A stretch of DNA of 64,000 nucleotides. Origin: Deltaproteobacteria bacterium (GTDB taxonomy: Bacteria; Desulfobacterota; B13-G15; RBG-16-54-18). The position numbers and the translations under genes are program-made. The notes beneath the pieces were generated by a model. The model was given only the letters and a program-made list of their open reading frames with translations. It did not search any database and was not told the DNA's origin. The DNA lies in NCBI GenBank assembly GCA_016927065.1, contig JAFGNJ010000031.1, positions 1 through 64,000 on the forward strand, read 5' to 3'. Below are positions 9,447-18,930 of the stretch, piece by piece; the stretch's first letter is position 1, and the number at the start of each line of letters is the position of its first letter.

Positions 9447-9596
9447 TTTTTATGTGCTAAGCACAGACGTACGATAACGGTGCTGTTATTGCGGTGCGGT
9501 TTGGCTATGCCGATGAACGTTCAAAAAAATTTAACAATTGGCAAAGCTCATTTTAAGCTATTAAAACACTATAGTAACCAAAGAAAGGAGATGCAC

Positions 9597-10247
9597 ATGG
9601 CTAGAAAAATCGCTGTTCTCGGTACGGTGGTGCTGGTATCCATCGCCCTGGTGATCATTCATGCCTGGGCTGAACCCCAGATGAACCCCGGCAAATGGGA
9701 AATTACCACCACAACCGAAATGGAGGGAATGCCCCCACAGACCCAAACGCATACCCAATGCATCAGCGCTGATAATATGATCCCCATGAGCGAGGATGCG
9801 AATCAGGAATGTCAGGTCACAGACTTAACAACCCAGGGAAACACCGTGTCTTGGAGGATATCCTGTAGCGGCGGTAAAATGAACGGAACAGGATCGGTTA
9901 CCTACAACGGTGACAGCATGCATGGTACCATGAGTATGATCATCGAGCCCTACGGAACGAGGGTACATAATAAGCTTTCCGGCCGGCGCATCGGCCCCTG
10001 CGATGGCCAGGCAGCAACTTCTCCATCTGTTCCATCTCAAACCGCACCTCAGGAAACGCAACAACAATCAGAAGTCGAGAAATCCACTGCCGATACTCAG
10101 GCACCGCAAGAAAGCTCCGAAGTCCAAGAGACCATTACCGAGGATGTCAAAGATGTGGGCAGGGCCGCCAAGGATGAAGCCAAAGAGAACGTCATCGATG
10201 AAGTACGCAGAGGGATACGGGAGGTAATAAGAGGTCTCTTTGAATAA
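9597..10247 (+). CDS. Exported DUF3617 family protein
   Basis: A 216-residue product from the ATG at 9597, chosen because AAAGGAG lies six bases upstream; earlier in-frame starts lack a site. Residues 1-24 form a signal peptide (ending HAWA). The next 110 residues match DUF3617: NPGKWEITTTTEMEGMPP, a conserved QC(IS), and two further cysteines in the CQV and SCSGG contexts, probably forming disulfides in the periplasm. The C-terminal part is a low-complexity Gln/Glu/Ser linker and an amphipathic, charged helix (TEDVKDVGRAAKDEAKENV) that could bind a partner or a membrane. Family function is not established. The operator upstream suggests control by the adjacent BTAD regulator. Confidence 0.75.
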   Translation: MARKIAVLGTVVLVSIALVIIHAWAEPQMNPGKWEITTTTEMEGMPPQTQTHTQCISADNMIPMSEDANQECQVTDLTTQGNTVSWRISCSGGKMNGTGSVTYNGDSMHGTMSMIIEPYGTRVHNKLSGRRIGPCDGQAATSPSVPSQTAPQETQQQSEVEKSTADTQAPQESSEVQETITEDVKDVGRAAKDEAKENVIDEVRRGIREVIRGLFE

Positions 10248-10391
10248 GCTGGGCAAGACTGACCCGGCATCCGTACGAGGTCAATCTTCTGGTCTGCCGA
10301 AATCTGTCTTCGCGATGGCGGAGTTCCAAGATAATGATGCGGGATATCCGCGTTATCCAAAACCGTATTTCTTAAACTTTTTGAGGTGATT

Positions 10392-10583
10392 ATGGATAGT
10401 TATCTCACGCGGATATACCGGCGAAGCAAAGACGATCCCGATGAGATCGTGGGGATCATTGAGGAGATCGATACCGGGGAGAAGCACGCGTTCAAGAATG
10501 TGTCGGAACTGAACACTATCATTACCAAGCCAACGAGAAGGAAGCGTAAGCGGACAACTGGAATTAAGGGATCAATCTTGTGA
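10392..10583 (+). CDS. Small conserved-type hypothetical protein
   Basis: A 63-residue protein. The ATG at 10392 follows GAGGTG by three to four bases and is preferred to the start two codons upstream. The pattern SYLTRIYRR..DDPDEIVGIIEEIDTGEKHAFKNVSEL is a compact alpha/beta arrangement with a basic C-terminus (TRRKRKR). I have no firm family name for it. It stands alone between the DUF3617 gene and a convergent hypothetical gene. Confidence 0.6.
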   Translation: MDSYLTRIYRRSKDDPDEIVGIIEEIDTGEKHAFKNVSELNTIITKPTRRKRKRTTGIKGSIL

Positions 10584-10666
10584 GCCAAAGAAAGAAAAAG
10601 GGACGATTGCCCCCTTCTTCTCCTATCTGTTTTAATACTTAGTTCCTTCCATGGTTTAGGGTAACA

Positions 10667-11029
10667 TCATGATGGTTTTCCATGGAAGCGCCGGGCATTC
10701 ATTTCGTTTCTTACGCTTTGTTCGAGGTTCTCTTCTTGCAGGTACAGATTTCCCTCCTCATTTGCTAAAATGAGGCCTTTTTGTATAAGGATGCGAAGGG
10801 CAGTCTGTTTATAATCGCGCCGTTTAAACAGCCTTTGGTAAAGATCTGGGCGCACAAGTCCCAGCTCATACAGCGACTTGGCGTTTTTACTCCCCAGGGC
10901 ATTGTGCCGATAAAAGATCTCTATTACTTTTAAGGCGCCCTTTCTGGTAAGATGTGTGCGAAAAAATGATGCTCCAAATAAAGCTAACAGTATAATAATG
11001 ATTAGCGTGAAACTACTAATTCCTTCCAT
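10667..11029 (-). CDS. Hypothetical single-pass membrane protein
   Basis: A 120-residue protein with one N-terminal hydrophobic segment (residues 7-23, FTLIIIILLALFGASFF) followed by a soluble basic domain of about 95 residues. That domain (ALKVIEIFYRHNALGSKNAKSLYELGL...ALRILIQKGLILANEEGNLYLQEENL) reads like a winged-helix fold with a beta hairpin near residue 95. Its function is unknown to me. It lies downstream of the lipase-like gene on the same strand, with about 100 bases between. Confidence 0.55.
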   Translation of the reverse strand: MEGISSFTLIIIILLALFGASFFRTHLTRKGALKVIEIFYRHNALGSKNAKSLYELGLVRPDLYQRLFKRRDYKQTALRILIQKGLILANEEGNLYLQEENLEQSVRNEMNARRFHGKPS

Positions 11030-11131
11030 AGTGGGTTACCGTCCTTTTTAAGATACTATACCGTATCGGCAGTTCTTATGGCAACAGGAAATCCCTTTTC
11101 GTGAAAGCAGAGGGATGGCCTCAGCGGTACA

Positions 11132-12106
11132 CTATTTTTTTCGATTTAACACGTTGTTAATTTTATCCCTCAACCAGATGAGGGGTTTCGGTTTGCCCGC
11201 GTTCAAAAAGCCGGAGATGACCTCTGCCATCTCGGGTGTCCTCAGGTAGCCGTACACGTTATGCGGATTTGGATCACCCCGATACTCATAATTATTCGTG
11301 ACGTTGGCATCAACGGCGTGTATCTGTTGTGAGTTCGGCTTATATTCGCCGCTGAGATTATACGGTGTCGCTACTTTGTCTCTGAGATCGGAAAAATTGT
11401 GCCATGCTTTTACTATATTTTCCGGTGTCCTGACGGTGATAGGTTTTTTGGGTTTTGTGTGCTGTTCGGATAGTATTTTGATCATTATGGGCGGCAAGCC
11501 CAAGGGGGAGCCCATCGTTACCAGTGTGTGTATTGTGACGTCCGGCACCGAGTGGGTCAGAACATCATAGGCGACAATAGAGCCCATGGAATGGGCGATG
11601 AGCAGGATATCTTTCCTTTTATATTTTCGTAACATGAGGGCGAGCTCGGCGCGGATCACGTCTTTCGCTTGACACGTGGCTTGTTTTCTATCGAGGCATT
11701 GTTTGGAGTAGTAGGTGACAAGATCTTTGAAATAGCGGCGTATAATGAGGTCTGTGGCAGCAGCGTAGTTTATGGACAAATCCTCATTGAGCATGATCTT
11801 AGCCAGCTGTCGTTCAACATAGTCCAGAATCTTTTTCCGTAATGTGTGAGTCCTTTTTATTTGACCGCTGCGGGCGGGGAGGTAGGGGTTTGTAATGTAG
11901 CGGGGATTTTTTTTACTTTTTACCGCAGGATCAAGCGGTTGGGGATAAAGATAATCGGCCCAGTAGATCAGCTTAAATTTAAAGAAGCGCCTCGGATGAC
12001 CGATTGCCCTGAGCCCTTCTTTCAGAGAATCCTTCCACCATCGTTCCAGAATTTTTTTCGGCGGCTTGTTCCCCAGGCCGTGGATGCCAAGGATGATTTT
12101 GGACAT
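11132..12106 (-). CDS. Alpha/beta-hydrolase, lipase-like serine esterase
   Basis: A 324-residue protein. The start (SKIILGIHGLGNKPP) gives the first strand and oxyanion turn of an alpha/beta-hydrolase, and ILLIAHSMGSIVAYDVL near residue 172 gives the nucleophile elbow with the AHSMG form of GxSxG. The order and the HGLGN motif resemble cytosolic serine esterases/lipases of the DUF676 type. No signal peptide is seen. The substrate is unknown. It follows the adenine deaminase gene by about 60 bases on the same strand and could be its operon partner. Confidence 0.7.
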   Translation of the reverse strand: MSKIILGIHGLGNKPPKKILERWWKDSLKEGLRAIGHPRRFFKFKLIYWADYLYPQPLDPAVKSKKNPRYITNPYLPARSGQIKRTHTLRKKILDYVERQLAKIMLNEDLSINYAAATDLIIRRYFKDLVTYYSKQCLDRKQATCQAKDVIRAELALMLRKYKRKDILLIAHSMGSIVAYDVLTHSVPDVTIHTLVTMGSPLGLPPIMIKILSEQHTKPKKPITVRTPENIVKAWHNFSDLRDKVATPYNLSGEYKPNSQQIHAVDANVTNNYEYRGDPNPHNVYGYLRTPEMAEVISGFLNAGKPKPLIWLRDKINNVLNRKK

Positions 12107-12166
12107 TATGCGGTTTCTCTCGTAGATAATCTCAAAAGCCTCTCCGTAAGAATGGTCCTGCCGGGG

Positions 12167-13921
12167 CTAGATCCCCACGTAGTCATTTTCCCGAAAACGG
12201 AAATAGCCTTCTTCCGTGATGCGAATAAAAGGGATGGCCGCAGACGTCATCGTTACCAGCGTAAGGTGCGCCCTCTGGAGGTTTGAGCCCAGATCCTCTA
12301 GTGCATGTTGAAGGTCTGCCAGCGCAGAAGCAAGATCCTCAATCCTGAGATCGGAGATATAACCCGCGATAGGGAAGGGGATGTCTATCTTTATTACTCC
12401 GTCCAATGCGAGGACCGCCCCGCCCTGGAGTTCGATGACCCTGTTAATAGCCGTGGCCAGGTCCAGGTCATCTACTCCTACCGCCACGATCCCGGAGGCA
12501 TCCCAGGCGAGGCTTGAGGCTACGGCGCCCCGTTTCAACCCCCACCCCCGCGCAAAACCGACAAAGTGTTTCCCCGTGCCGCTGGCCCTCTCAATAAAGA
12601 CGGTCTTCAGGAGGTCGTTTGCGGGGTCCGGCAACACCTTCCCATTTGTGGAAGGGGCACGTGCCGTCCCCTCGCGGGCAACCAGTCCGTTCGCCTGGAT
12701 GTCCATGGTTCTGACCTTTTCCTTCATTGAACAGGAGGAAAGAGGTACGGCGAGTTGTTCAGGTTCTATATACGGTACCCGCACCGTCTTGCGCAGTTGA
12801 TCCGGGTGGGGGACCATGGGGAGAGGGACGAGGGTCTTTCCCTTCTCTGCGACGACTTGACCCTCTGAGATCACGAGATCCGGGGTCATGGTAGCGGGTT
12901 CCGGCAGGAGGAGGATATCGGCACAACGGCCGGGGGATATGCCTCCTATCAGATGATCAAGCCCGAAATGCTCGGCAGGATTAAGGGTCGCCATGCGGAT
13001 CGCCTCCAGGGGCTCCAGCCCTATGTCAACCGCCTTCTGGACCACGTCAGAGAAATATCCCCGGCTGAGGAGGAGGTCAGGCTCCGTGCCGTCCGTAGAA
13101 AAGGCGCATCTGCGCAGATCGATCTTTCCCTTGAGGGGGAGGATAATTTCCAGGTCCCGTCTGATGTGTCCCTCGCGGAGCATCACCCCGTAGCCCATTT
13201 CCAGCCGTGCGAGGATATCTTCCGGTGAAATCGCCTCGTGACAGGAGATTGCTCCGGCCGCCGCGTAGGCCGCAAGCTTCCGGTCTGTGGCACCGGCGGC
13301 ATGCCCCTGCACGGATTTACCCCTCTTTACGGTCTCTTGGATAAGCTCGAGTATCCGGTTGTCAGACGTGAGGATGGCGTTCTGCCAGTAGGCCTCGCCG
13401 AGACCGATGACCAGTTCATCGTTAAGGAGAGTTCCGACTTCTTCTTTTGTAATAAAGAGTGGGGCTGCAGCCGGGCTCGTGGTCACCATGGGAGGGATCA
13501 GGCAAAAAAACTTGACCGGGCGGTTTCGGACCTGATCCAAAAAGGCCCTGAAACCTTCAACCCCGAGGGCAAAACAGTAACTCTCAAGCTCGGTAATATA
13601 GGTTGTTGTCCCCCCGGGAATCGCGTACTGCAAAAAATCGGAGATGTCCCAATAGTTGGCAAGATGGGTATGTGGATCAATAAACCCTGGTGCGATGACC
13701 CGTCCATTGGCCTCGATGACGCGGGTCTTTTCACCGATGGCGTAATCCGCGTCCGGTCCGACGTAGGCGATCCACTTGCCGGACACAGCCACCGAGCGGT
13801 GCGGGATCATGCGTCCTGTATAGACCTCCACAAGGATGCCGTCCTTGACGACGAGATCGGCCGGCTCATTGCCAAGGGCGGTTTCTAGGAGCCGGCGGTT
13901 GTGGGGATTAAAAGGAAACAT
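12167..13921 (-). CDS. ade: Adenine deaminase
   Basis: A 584-residue metal-dependent amidohydrolase of the adenine deaminase type, which converts adenine to hypoxanthine in purine salvage. Visible motifs: GFIDPHTHL (metal-binding HxH, residues about 96-104), GHAAGATDRKLAAYAAAGA with CHEAI shortly after, and STDGTEPDLL carrying the conserved aspartate. The C-terminal extension (VGFARGWGLKRGAVASSLAWD) is characteristic of this enzyme rather than of other cyclic amidohydrolases. Length is normal. The start is ATG at 13921. The lipase-like gene is downstream. Confidence 0.88.
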   Translation of the reverse strand: MFPFNPHNRRLLETALGNEPADLVVKDGILVEVYTGRMIPHRSVAVSGKWIAYVGPDADYAIGEKTRVIEANGRVIAPGFIDPHTHLANYWDISDFLQYAIPGGTTTYITELESYCFALGVEGFRAFLDQVRNRPVKFFCLIPPMVTTSPAAAPLFITKEEVGTLLNDELVIGLGEAYWQNAILTSDNRILELIQETVKRGKSVQGHAAGATDRKLAAYAAAGAISCHEAISPEDILARLEMGYGVMLREGHIRRDLEIILPLKGKIDLRRCAFSTDGTEPDLLLSRGYFSDVVQKAVDIGLEPLEAIRMATLNPAEHFGLDHLIGGISPGRCADILLLPEPATMTPDLVISEGQVVAEKGKTLVPLPMVPHPDQLRKTVRVPYIEPEQLAVPLSSCSMKEKVRTMDIQANGLVAREGTARAPSTNGKVLPDPANDLLKTVFIERASGTGKHFVGFARGWGLKRGAVASSLAWDASGIVAVGVDDLDLATAINRVIELQGGAVLALDGVIKIDIPFPIAGYISDLRIEDLASALADLQHALEDLGSNLQRAHLTLVTMTSAAIPFIRITEEGYFRFRENDYVGI

Positions 13922-14119
13922 GTCATTTACCCATTGTGTTGTCTACCGTAACGAATATTGCGGAAAGATGCAAGGTGTTGTACTTGTTTGCTACCTATGA
14001 GGCATCGAGGAGTTTTTGTTCGGTACCATGCTGTGTTGTCGGAGGAATTAAAAGGTGATGAGATATCCCACTTCTGGAATGATGGTTTTGCTATGGATTA
14101 AACGAAGTCCCTTTGTTTT
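13922..14119. other. Short intergenic gap
   Basis: About 200 bases between the ade start and the end of the LysR gene, both on the minus strand. It should hold the ade promoter and a LysR terminator; I see no clear hairpin or promoter hexamers. Confidence 0.3.
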
Positions 14120-15004
14120 TTATTCCAACATGAGGTTAATAAAAGCACTTTTATAGGATTGCAGAATTTTATCTTTTCGCATGGCAATGGATATGTAATT
14201 TGGTTCAAAGAGATAATCTACATCGATCAACTCTACAGCTCTTTTTTTAACGGAGTCCAAACCAAACCCTAAGGGAACAAGGGATATCCCCAATCCCATC
14301 TCGACATATTTGGATCCCAATTCGATGGTCGAGGCTTCCATAACGATTTTATAATCGATTCCAAATTCCTCGAATTTGTTCACTAAAAATCGGCGAATCA
14401 CGTATTTTAAATTTTTCGGTGACAGAATCAAGGGATAGTGTGCGATATCCTGAAGGGTAATCCTTTTAACCTTGGTTAAGGGGTGGCCTAGGGGGGTCAC
14501 AAGAACGTTTCCTGCCTCTTTCCAACGAATTGTGGTCAGATTTTTAGGCACAACAGACTCGAGGGCTATCCCAAAATCAATATCGCCCGAGTTCACTAGC
14601 TCAGTAATATCATCCAATGGACGATCCAAGAGGTTTAGTTCAACCTTAGGATAAAGATTCATATACTGTTTGACTATTTTGGGAAGTAAATAGTAGAGAG
14701 TGGCAAATTGAGCGGCGATTCTTAACCGTCCGGTTTGAAGGCCTTTGAGCTCATATAAATCCTCTATTAATTGATCACGTTTTTCTAATAGGCTTTCCGA
14801 AAATTTAAGAAATTTTTCTCCCGCTAATGTGAGTTTTAAGCTGCGTTTGCCGATTCTTTCTAAAAGCTGGCAATCTAATTCTTTTTCAAGCGCCTTGATT
14901 TGCTGACTGAGAGCGGATTGGGTTCGGAATGTTGCACCGGCCGCCTTGGTAAAGCTCTTTAGTTTAGCGGCATGGTAGAAGCCGATGATCTGTTGCCACT
15001 CCAT
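14120..15004 (-). CDS. LysR family transcriptional regulator, CysB-like
   Basis: A 294-residue LysR protein. The N-terminal helix-turn-helix (SFTKAAGATFRTQSALSQQIKALEKELDCQLLER) and the periplasmic-binding-like effector domain (from about 90; GRLRIAAQFATLYYLLPKIV) are both intact. The Q-S-A-L-S-Q-Q recognition helix and IGKRSLKLT wing resemble the CysB branch. It is divergent from the rhodanese-TRAP genes with a 226-base AT-rich gap, the classic arrangement for a LysR protein controlling its neighbour, so it likely senses the TRAP substrate or a product made from it. Confidence 0.85.
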   Translation of the reverse strand: MEWQQIIGFYHAAKLKSFTKAAGATFRTQSALSQQIKALEKELDCQLLERIGKRSLKLTLAGEKFLKFSESLLEKRDQLIEDLYELKGLQTGRLRIAAQFATLYYLLPKIVKQYMNLYPKVELNLLDRPLDDITELVNSGDIDFGIALESVVPKNLTTIRWKEAGNVLVTPLGHPLTKVKRITLQDIAHYPLILSPKNLKYVIRRFLVNKFEEFGIDYKIVMEASTIELGSKYVEMGLGISLVPLGFGLDSVKKRAVELIDVDYLFEPNYISIAMRKDKILQSYKSAFINLMLE

Positions 15005-15230
15005 ATAAATTAATTTCTCTAATTAAATCAATAAATATAATTAATTTGACAACTTTTGCATATTATATCATTAATTCATTTAATTAAAAGAGTTTTTTAG
15101 GGCTTTCTAAGGCTCACGAAAGGGGGTGAGGGAAAAGGCAAAAAATAGGAAATCCAAAAGGGGCAGAAGGGATTATGTCAAATAGTAGTTTTTTGATGAG
15201 TATTGTTGTAAATAGCTAAGGAGGGGAAAA
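15005..15230. promoter_or_regulatory. Divergent LysR/rhodanese promoter region
   Basis: Very AT-rich around 15005-15090, with several ATTAATT/TTAATTAA elements suited to a T-N11-A LysR box, and a TTGACA at 15046-15051. No well-spaced -10 is obvious. GAGGGG at about 15222-15227 is the ribosome site of the rhodanese gene. Confidence 0.4.
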
Positions 15231-15665
15231 ATGAAAAGAAAAAATCTGATTCTTGTTGCACTGATTATCGGTATCGCCTTTGCCTATAGTGCATGCACGA
15301 CGTTGGCAAAGGATATGACAGTCGATGATTTTAAAACTAAAGCGTTAAAACATATTACCCAAATTTCACCAGTTGATGCCAAGGCTCTGTTTGATAAGGG
15401 GGTTGTATTTGTTGATGTCAAGGAGCCAGATGAGTTTCAGGCGGGACACATACGTGGCGCAAAGAATATTCCAAGAGGCACCGTTGAATGGATGGTACCA
15501 AAGCAAGTCACTGATGACAAGAATGCAACAATGGTGGTGTATTGCGAGCATGGTTCTAGGGGTATGCTTGCAGCATATGCACTTGTTCAGATGGGTTATA
15601 AAAATGCGAAAAATCTTGAAGGCGGCCGATCTGCCTGGGAGAAGGCAGGCTTCCCTTTGGAGTAG
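15231..15665 (+). CDS. Exported rhodanese-like sulfurtransferase
   Basis: A 144-residue single-domain rhodanese with an N-terminal export signal; YSAC at residues 17-20 could be a weak lipobox. The domain covers about 40-143: VVFVDVKEPDEFQAGHIRGAKNIP, then the active-site loop CEHGSRG with the catalytic cysteine and the CxxxxR length expected for sulfur transfer, and the closing NLEGGRSAWEKAGFP. It is likely extracytoplasmic and moves sulfane sulfur or serves as a redox-active thiol protein. It opens the TRAP cluster, 185 bases before dctP. Together with the CysB-like regulator it hints at a sulfur-containing substrate, which is inference. Confidence 0.85.
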   Translation: MKRKNLILVALIIGIAFAYSACTTLAKDMTVDDFKTKALKHITQISPVDAKALFDKGVVFVDVKEPDEFQAGHIRGAKNIPRGTVEWMVPKQVTDDKNATMVVYCEHGSRGMLAAYALVQMGYKNAKNLEGGRSAWEKAGFPLE

Positions 15666-15721
15666 CTGAAATTGTATTGACGTGATGGCCTAACGTGAAA
15701 GCAAGTTTTTTTGGCTCAGAG

Positions 15722-15753
15722 GGGGGGCTGCAGAACGATCGAAGTGGCCCCCC
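15722..15753 (+). other. GC-rich hairpin between rhodanese and dctP
   Basis: GGGGGGC (15722-15728) can pair with GCCCCCC (15747-15753) around an 18-base loop. It lies in the 185-base gap between the two genes, without a U tract, so it may be an mRNA-processing or attenuation element. Confidence 0.35.
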
Positions 15754-15850
15754 GTTGCGAAAGGAGGGGAAAACACTATTATAGCACTATAGATAGATTA
15801 GGATACGGGTTTAGTTTAAGATAGTCTTTTCACAGAAAAGGAGATTAAAA

Positions 15851-16915
15851 ATGGGAAAGAAGAGATGTTTAATACTATATGTTTTTGCCATTTGCCTCCT
15901 AACGGCGATAATCCTGCCATCGTTAGCATCAACATCTTTTGCTGAGACGTATAATTTAACATTTGCCACCTTCAGACCCCCGACAGACGCATTTGCCGAA
16001 CCCTGGCTCATACCCATGGCCAAGGAGCTGGAGAAAAGGAGCGACGGCCGGGTTAAAATGACCATTTACTGGGCCGAGGCACTCGGGAAAGGGAGAGACC
16101 AGTTCCGCATGGTCAAGGACGGTGTAGCGGATGTCACGGATTTTCCCGGTGTCTGGATGCCGGGTAAGTTTACCCTTTCCGAGGTTGCCAGCCTGCCTAT
16201 GGCGGCGGAAGATCCCCTGAACGTTGTCAGAGCGATGAGTATGGTTGCGGAGAAAGGATATTTTGATAAACAGTGGGGTGAGGTAAAGGTCATGGGATGG
16301 GTGGCGACCACTAATTTAAATCTCCTCTTTAGAAAAAATAAACCGGAAACCCTGGAAGAAATGGCTGGTCTTAAAGCAAGGGCCGCAGGGGGGTATATAT
16401 CAGAATTTATTGAGGCGCTGGGGATGGTTCCCGTCCAAGTCCTCCCCCCTGACGCCTATATGGCATGGCAGACAGGGATTGTTGATGTCTGGGTCCATCC
16501 AATCACGGCTATAGTCAAGTATAAATTCACTGAACTTCCCACAAAAGCTCTCCTGGATATGAATCTTGGTGTGCTCGGCAATTCCGCCATGATAATGAAC
16601 AAAAAGAAATTCGCTTCTCTTCCTCCCGACCTTCAGAAGGTTGTCAGTGAAGTTTTGGCGGAATACAGTGAGGTATACGTGAAGGAAGCTCTTAAATGCG
16701 ATAAAGCGAACGTTAAGGTGGTAAAGAAAGCGGGCATTGACATTTACAAATTATCCAAAGCGGAAACGGCAAAGATAAAGGCCAAGGCGCTCCCCATCTG
16801 GGAAAAGTATATAGCTGACATGGAAAAACAGGGCCTTCCGGGGCGAGAAGTAGCGAACGAATTTGTGAAGGCTTTGAAAAAATTGGGAGAGGAACCACCC
16901 TATTCTATAAAATAA
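15851..16915 (+). CDS. dctP: TRAP transporter solute-binding protein, DctP type
   Basis: A 354-residue periplasmic binding protein. It has a signal peptide (about 1-33, ending SFAE), then the DctP fold: ETYNLTFATFRPPTDAFAEPW, a central GLKARAAGGYISEFIEALG segment holding the conserved arginine that usually binds the substrate carboxylate, and TGIVDVWVHPITAI. It delivers an organic acid to the DctQM membrane pair encoded just downstream. A perfect inverted repeat follows the stop, probably protecting this abundant message. The substrate cannot be read from sequence alone. Confidence 0.9.
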   Translation: MGKKRCLILYVFAICLLTAIILPSLASTSFAETYNLTFATFRPPTDAFAEPWLIPMAKELEKRSDGRVKMTIYWAEALGKGRDQFRMVKDGVADVTDFPGVWMPGKFTLSEVASLPMAAEDPLNVVRAMSMVAEKGYFDKQWGEVKVMGWVATTNLNLLFRKNKPETLEEMAGLKARAAGGYISEFIEALGMVPVQVLPPDAYMAWQTGIVDVWVHPITAIVKYKFTELPTKALLDMNLGVLGNSAMIMNKKKFASLPPDLQKVVSEVLAEYSEVYVKEALKCDKANVKVVKKAGIDIYKLSKAETAKIKAKALPIWEKYIADMEKQGLPGREVANEFVKALKKLGEEPPYSIK

Positions 16916-16971
16916 AGCCTGAACAAACCGCCTTGAATGTGTATGGCTGGATTCCAAACAGTTCCCTCCTC

Positions 16972-17022
16972 AGGTCATGAAAAAAGGGTTATGTGTACCG
17001 AGCAGCCCTTTTTTCATGACCT
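16972..17022 (+). other. Perfect 17-bp inverted repeat between dctP and dctQ
   Basis: AGGTCATGAAAAAAGGG (16972-16988) is exactly complementary to 17006-17022, with a 17-base loop. It resembles a factor-independent terminator or an intercistronic stabiliser, which would set the binding protein to a higher level than the membrane subunits. Confidence 0.7.
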
Positions 17023-17084
17023 ATTTACTGTTAGGATTTACCTTTATTATAAATTAGGATTAAGACAGAAAAAAGGAAATACAC

Positions 17085-17579
17085 ATGAAGTACTATCCTA
17101 TTATTAAGGCCCGGATTCAGAAGTTTAATTATGTAGTGGCCTTAGTAGGTGCTACCCTGGTTTTTCTAACCATGTTCGTGACAACAGTCGATGTCGTGGG
17201 CAGATACTTTAGAAAACCCTTTTCAGGGACGCAGGAAATCTCAGAACTAGCGCTCGCGGTCATGGTCTTTTTAGGATGGGCATATACCCAGGCTGAAAAA
17301 GGTCACATATTTATAGATATATTTTTTGATCGTCTCCCCACATGGCTCAGAAACATTATGGATGTGATAAACCCTTTATTAGGTATCGTTCTCCTCAGCC
17401 TCGTTGCATGGCAGGGCATCACATACTCAATGGAATCCAAGGTCAGTCATATGAACACGGTTAACCTTCGCATTCCGGTTTGGCCTTTTCATTTCATGAT
17501 GGTTGTTGGAGGGGTTACCTTTTGCCTGCAACTGATTTTTGATGTGATTGACGCTTGCAAAAATTTTAGGGGAAAATAA
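17085..17579 (+). CDS. dctQ: TRAP transporter small permease, DctQ type
   Basis: A 164-residue membrane protein with four predicted helices and the typical DctQ pattern: VDVVGRYFRKPFSGTQEISELALAVMVFLG near residues 35-65, then a charged turn (EKGHIFIDIFFDRLP). It forms the small membrane subunit that pairs with DctM. Its stop overlaps the dctM start by one base (TAATG), so the two are translationally coupled. Confidence 0.88.
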   Translation: MKYYPIIKARIQKFNYVVALVGATLVFLTMFVTTVDVVGRYFRKPFSGTQEISELALAVMVFLGWAYTQAEKGHIFIDIFFDRLPTWLRNIMDVINPLLGIVLLSLVAWQGITYSMESKVSHMNTVNLRIPVWPFHFMMVVGGVTFCLQLIFDVIDACKNFRGK

Positions 17580-18889
17580 TGGAACTGACACCTAGTATGG
17601 TAGGTATTTTGGGTTTTGTAGCGGTTTTTCTGCTTATTTTTTTGAAGATGCCCATTGCCATTGCATTCGGTCTCGTCGGTTTTGCGGGATTTGCCTATTT
17701 GTCCAGCTTCCAAGCGGCCATGTCGACACTGGTTTCGACCACGTGGTCAGAGGGCACAAGCTATGTCCTCATGGCCGTCCCGTTGTTTATCCTGATGGGG
17801 CAATTTGCCAATTATTCCAAAATCGGGGATGAACTATACGCAGCGGCCACCACATGGTTCGGCAGATTACCCGGTGGATTGGCAATAGCAACGGTGTGGG
17901 GATCTGCCGCTTTCGCAGCCTGTACCGGTTCCAGTGGTGCGGGTATCCTTACATTCGGCCCAATCTCTTACACACCTATGAAAAATGCCGGCTATGACAA
18001 AAGGCTCAGCCTGGGCACTCTCTGCTGTGGCGCCACCATGGGAGGTCTTATTCCCCCGAGTATTACTTTTATCATCTATGGCAGCATTACGGATGAGTCG
18101 ATCGGCAGATTGTTTATAGGGGGGATCATCCCCGGGCTGATAGAAGCTGTGCTCTATTCTGCGGTTATTTTATTCGTGACCGCATTCGGTATATGGTCGG
18201 GGCCGCCGGGACCCGCAGCCACCTGGAAGGCAAAGCTCGTAAGCCTGAAATCTACGTGGGGGTTTCTTTCACTCATGGTTTTAGTGATAGGCGGAATTTA
18301 TGCGGGCTTTTTTACCCCGACCGAGGCGGCAGGGATAGGAGCGACAGGCTCATTGCTGATTCTTGTGTTCAGAAGGGGTTTTCATTGGGTCCCTATTCGT
18401 TCTGCAATGATAGATTGCCTGCGCACTTCCTGCATGGCATTTTCAATCGTTATTTTCTCCGTGGTTTTCGCCCGTTTTGTGACACTGACAGGCCTTAATT
18501 TCCTCGTGCTTAATTGGGTCAACGCTTCAGGGGCCTCTCCGATGGTGATTATGTGGATGCTCATTTTACTAATGTTCATTATGGGCTGTGTTCTACCCGT
18601 TATGACTATAATCGTACTCATCGTACCCTTTGTCTATCCTATTGTAACGGGTGCTCTGGGCTTCGACGGTATATGGTTTGGTGTGGTTGTATGTATTTTG
18701 GCGGAAATAGCCTTGATAACGCCACCGATAGGGATGAATCTTTTTACAACATTGGGGCTCTTTCAAAAGGAAACGAACACGAAGGAACTGTTCCACGGGG
18801 TTATGCCTTTTGTAATAGCCGATGTCCTTCGCCTGGGTTTGATTGTTTTTATTCCGCAGATATGTTTATGGTTGCCGCATAGCATGTGA
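17579..18889 (+). CDS. dctM: TRAP transporter large permease, DctM type
   Basis: A 436-residue protein of about 12 hydrophobic segments that carries out sodium-driven uptake in the inner membrane. Family landmarks are present: VPLFILMGQFANYSKIGDELYAAATTWFGRLPGGLAIATV, LIPPSITFIIYGSITDESIGRLFIGGIIPG, FTPTEAAGIGATG and TPPIGMNLF. It starts at the ATG that overlaps the dctQ stop, completing a standard dctPQM order. Confidence 0.92.
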   Translation: MELTPSMVGILGFVAVFLLIFLKMPIAIAFGLVGFAGFAYLSSFQAAMSTLVSTTWSEGTSYVLMAVPLFILMGQFANYSKIGDELYAAATTWFGRLPGGLAIATVWGSAAFAACTGSSGAGILTFGPISYTPMKNAGYDKRLSLGTLCCGATMGGLIPPSITFIIYGSITDESIGRLFIGGIIPGLIEAVLYSAVILFVTAFGIWSGPPGPAATWKAKLVSLKSTWGFLSLMVLVIGGIYAGFFTPTEAAGIGATGSLLILVFRRGFHWVPIRSAMIDCLRTSCMAFSIVIFSVVFARFVTLTGLNFLVLNWVNASGASPMVIMWMLILLMFIMGCVLPVMTIIVLIVPFVYPIVTGALGFDGIWFGVVVCILAEIALITPPIGMNLFTTLGLFQKETNTKELFHGVMPFVIADVLRLGLIVFIPQICLWLPHSM

Positions 18890-18930
18890 ACATCAAATGT
18901 TGATCCCCAAAAATAATTAAGGAGAAAGCA

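Noticed and set aside
16972-17022. Insertion-sequence ends
   Set aside because: The inverted repeat is short, encloses only 17 bases and sits between co-directional TRAP genes, so an mRNA hairpin explains it better.
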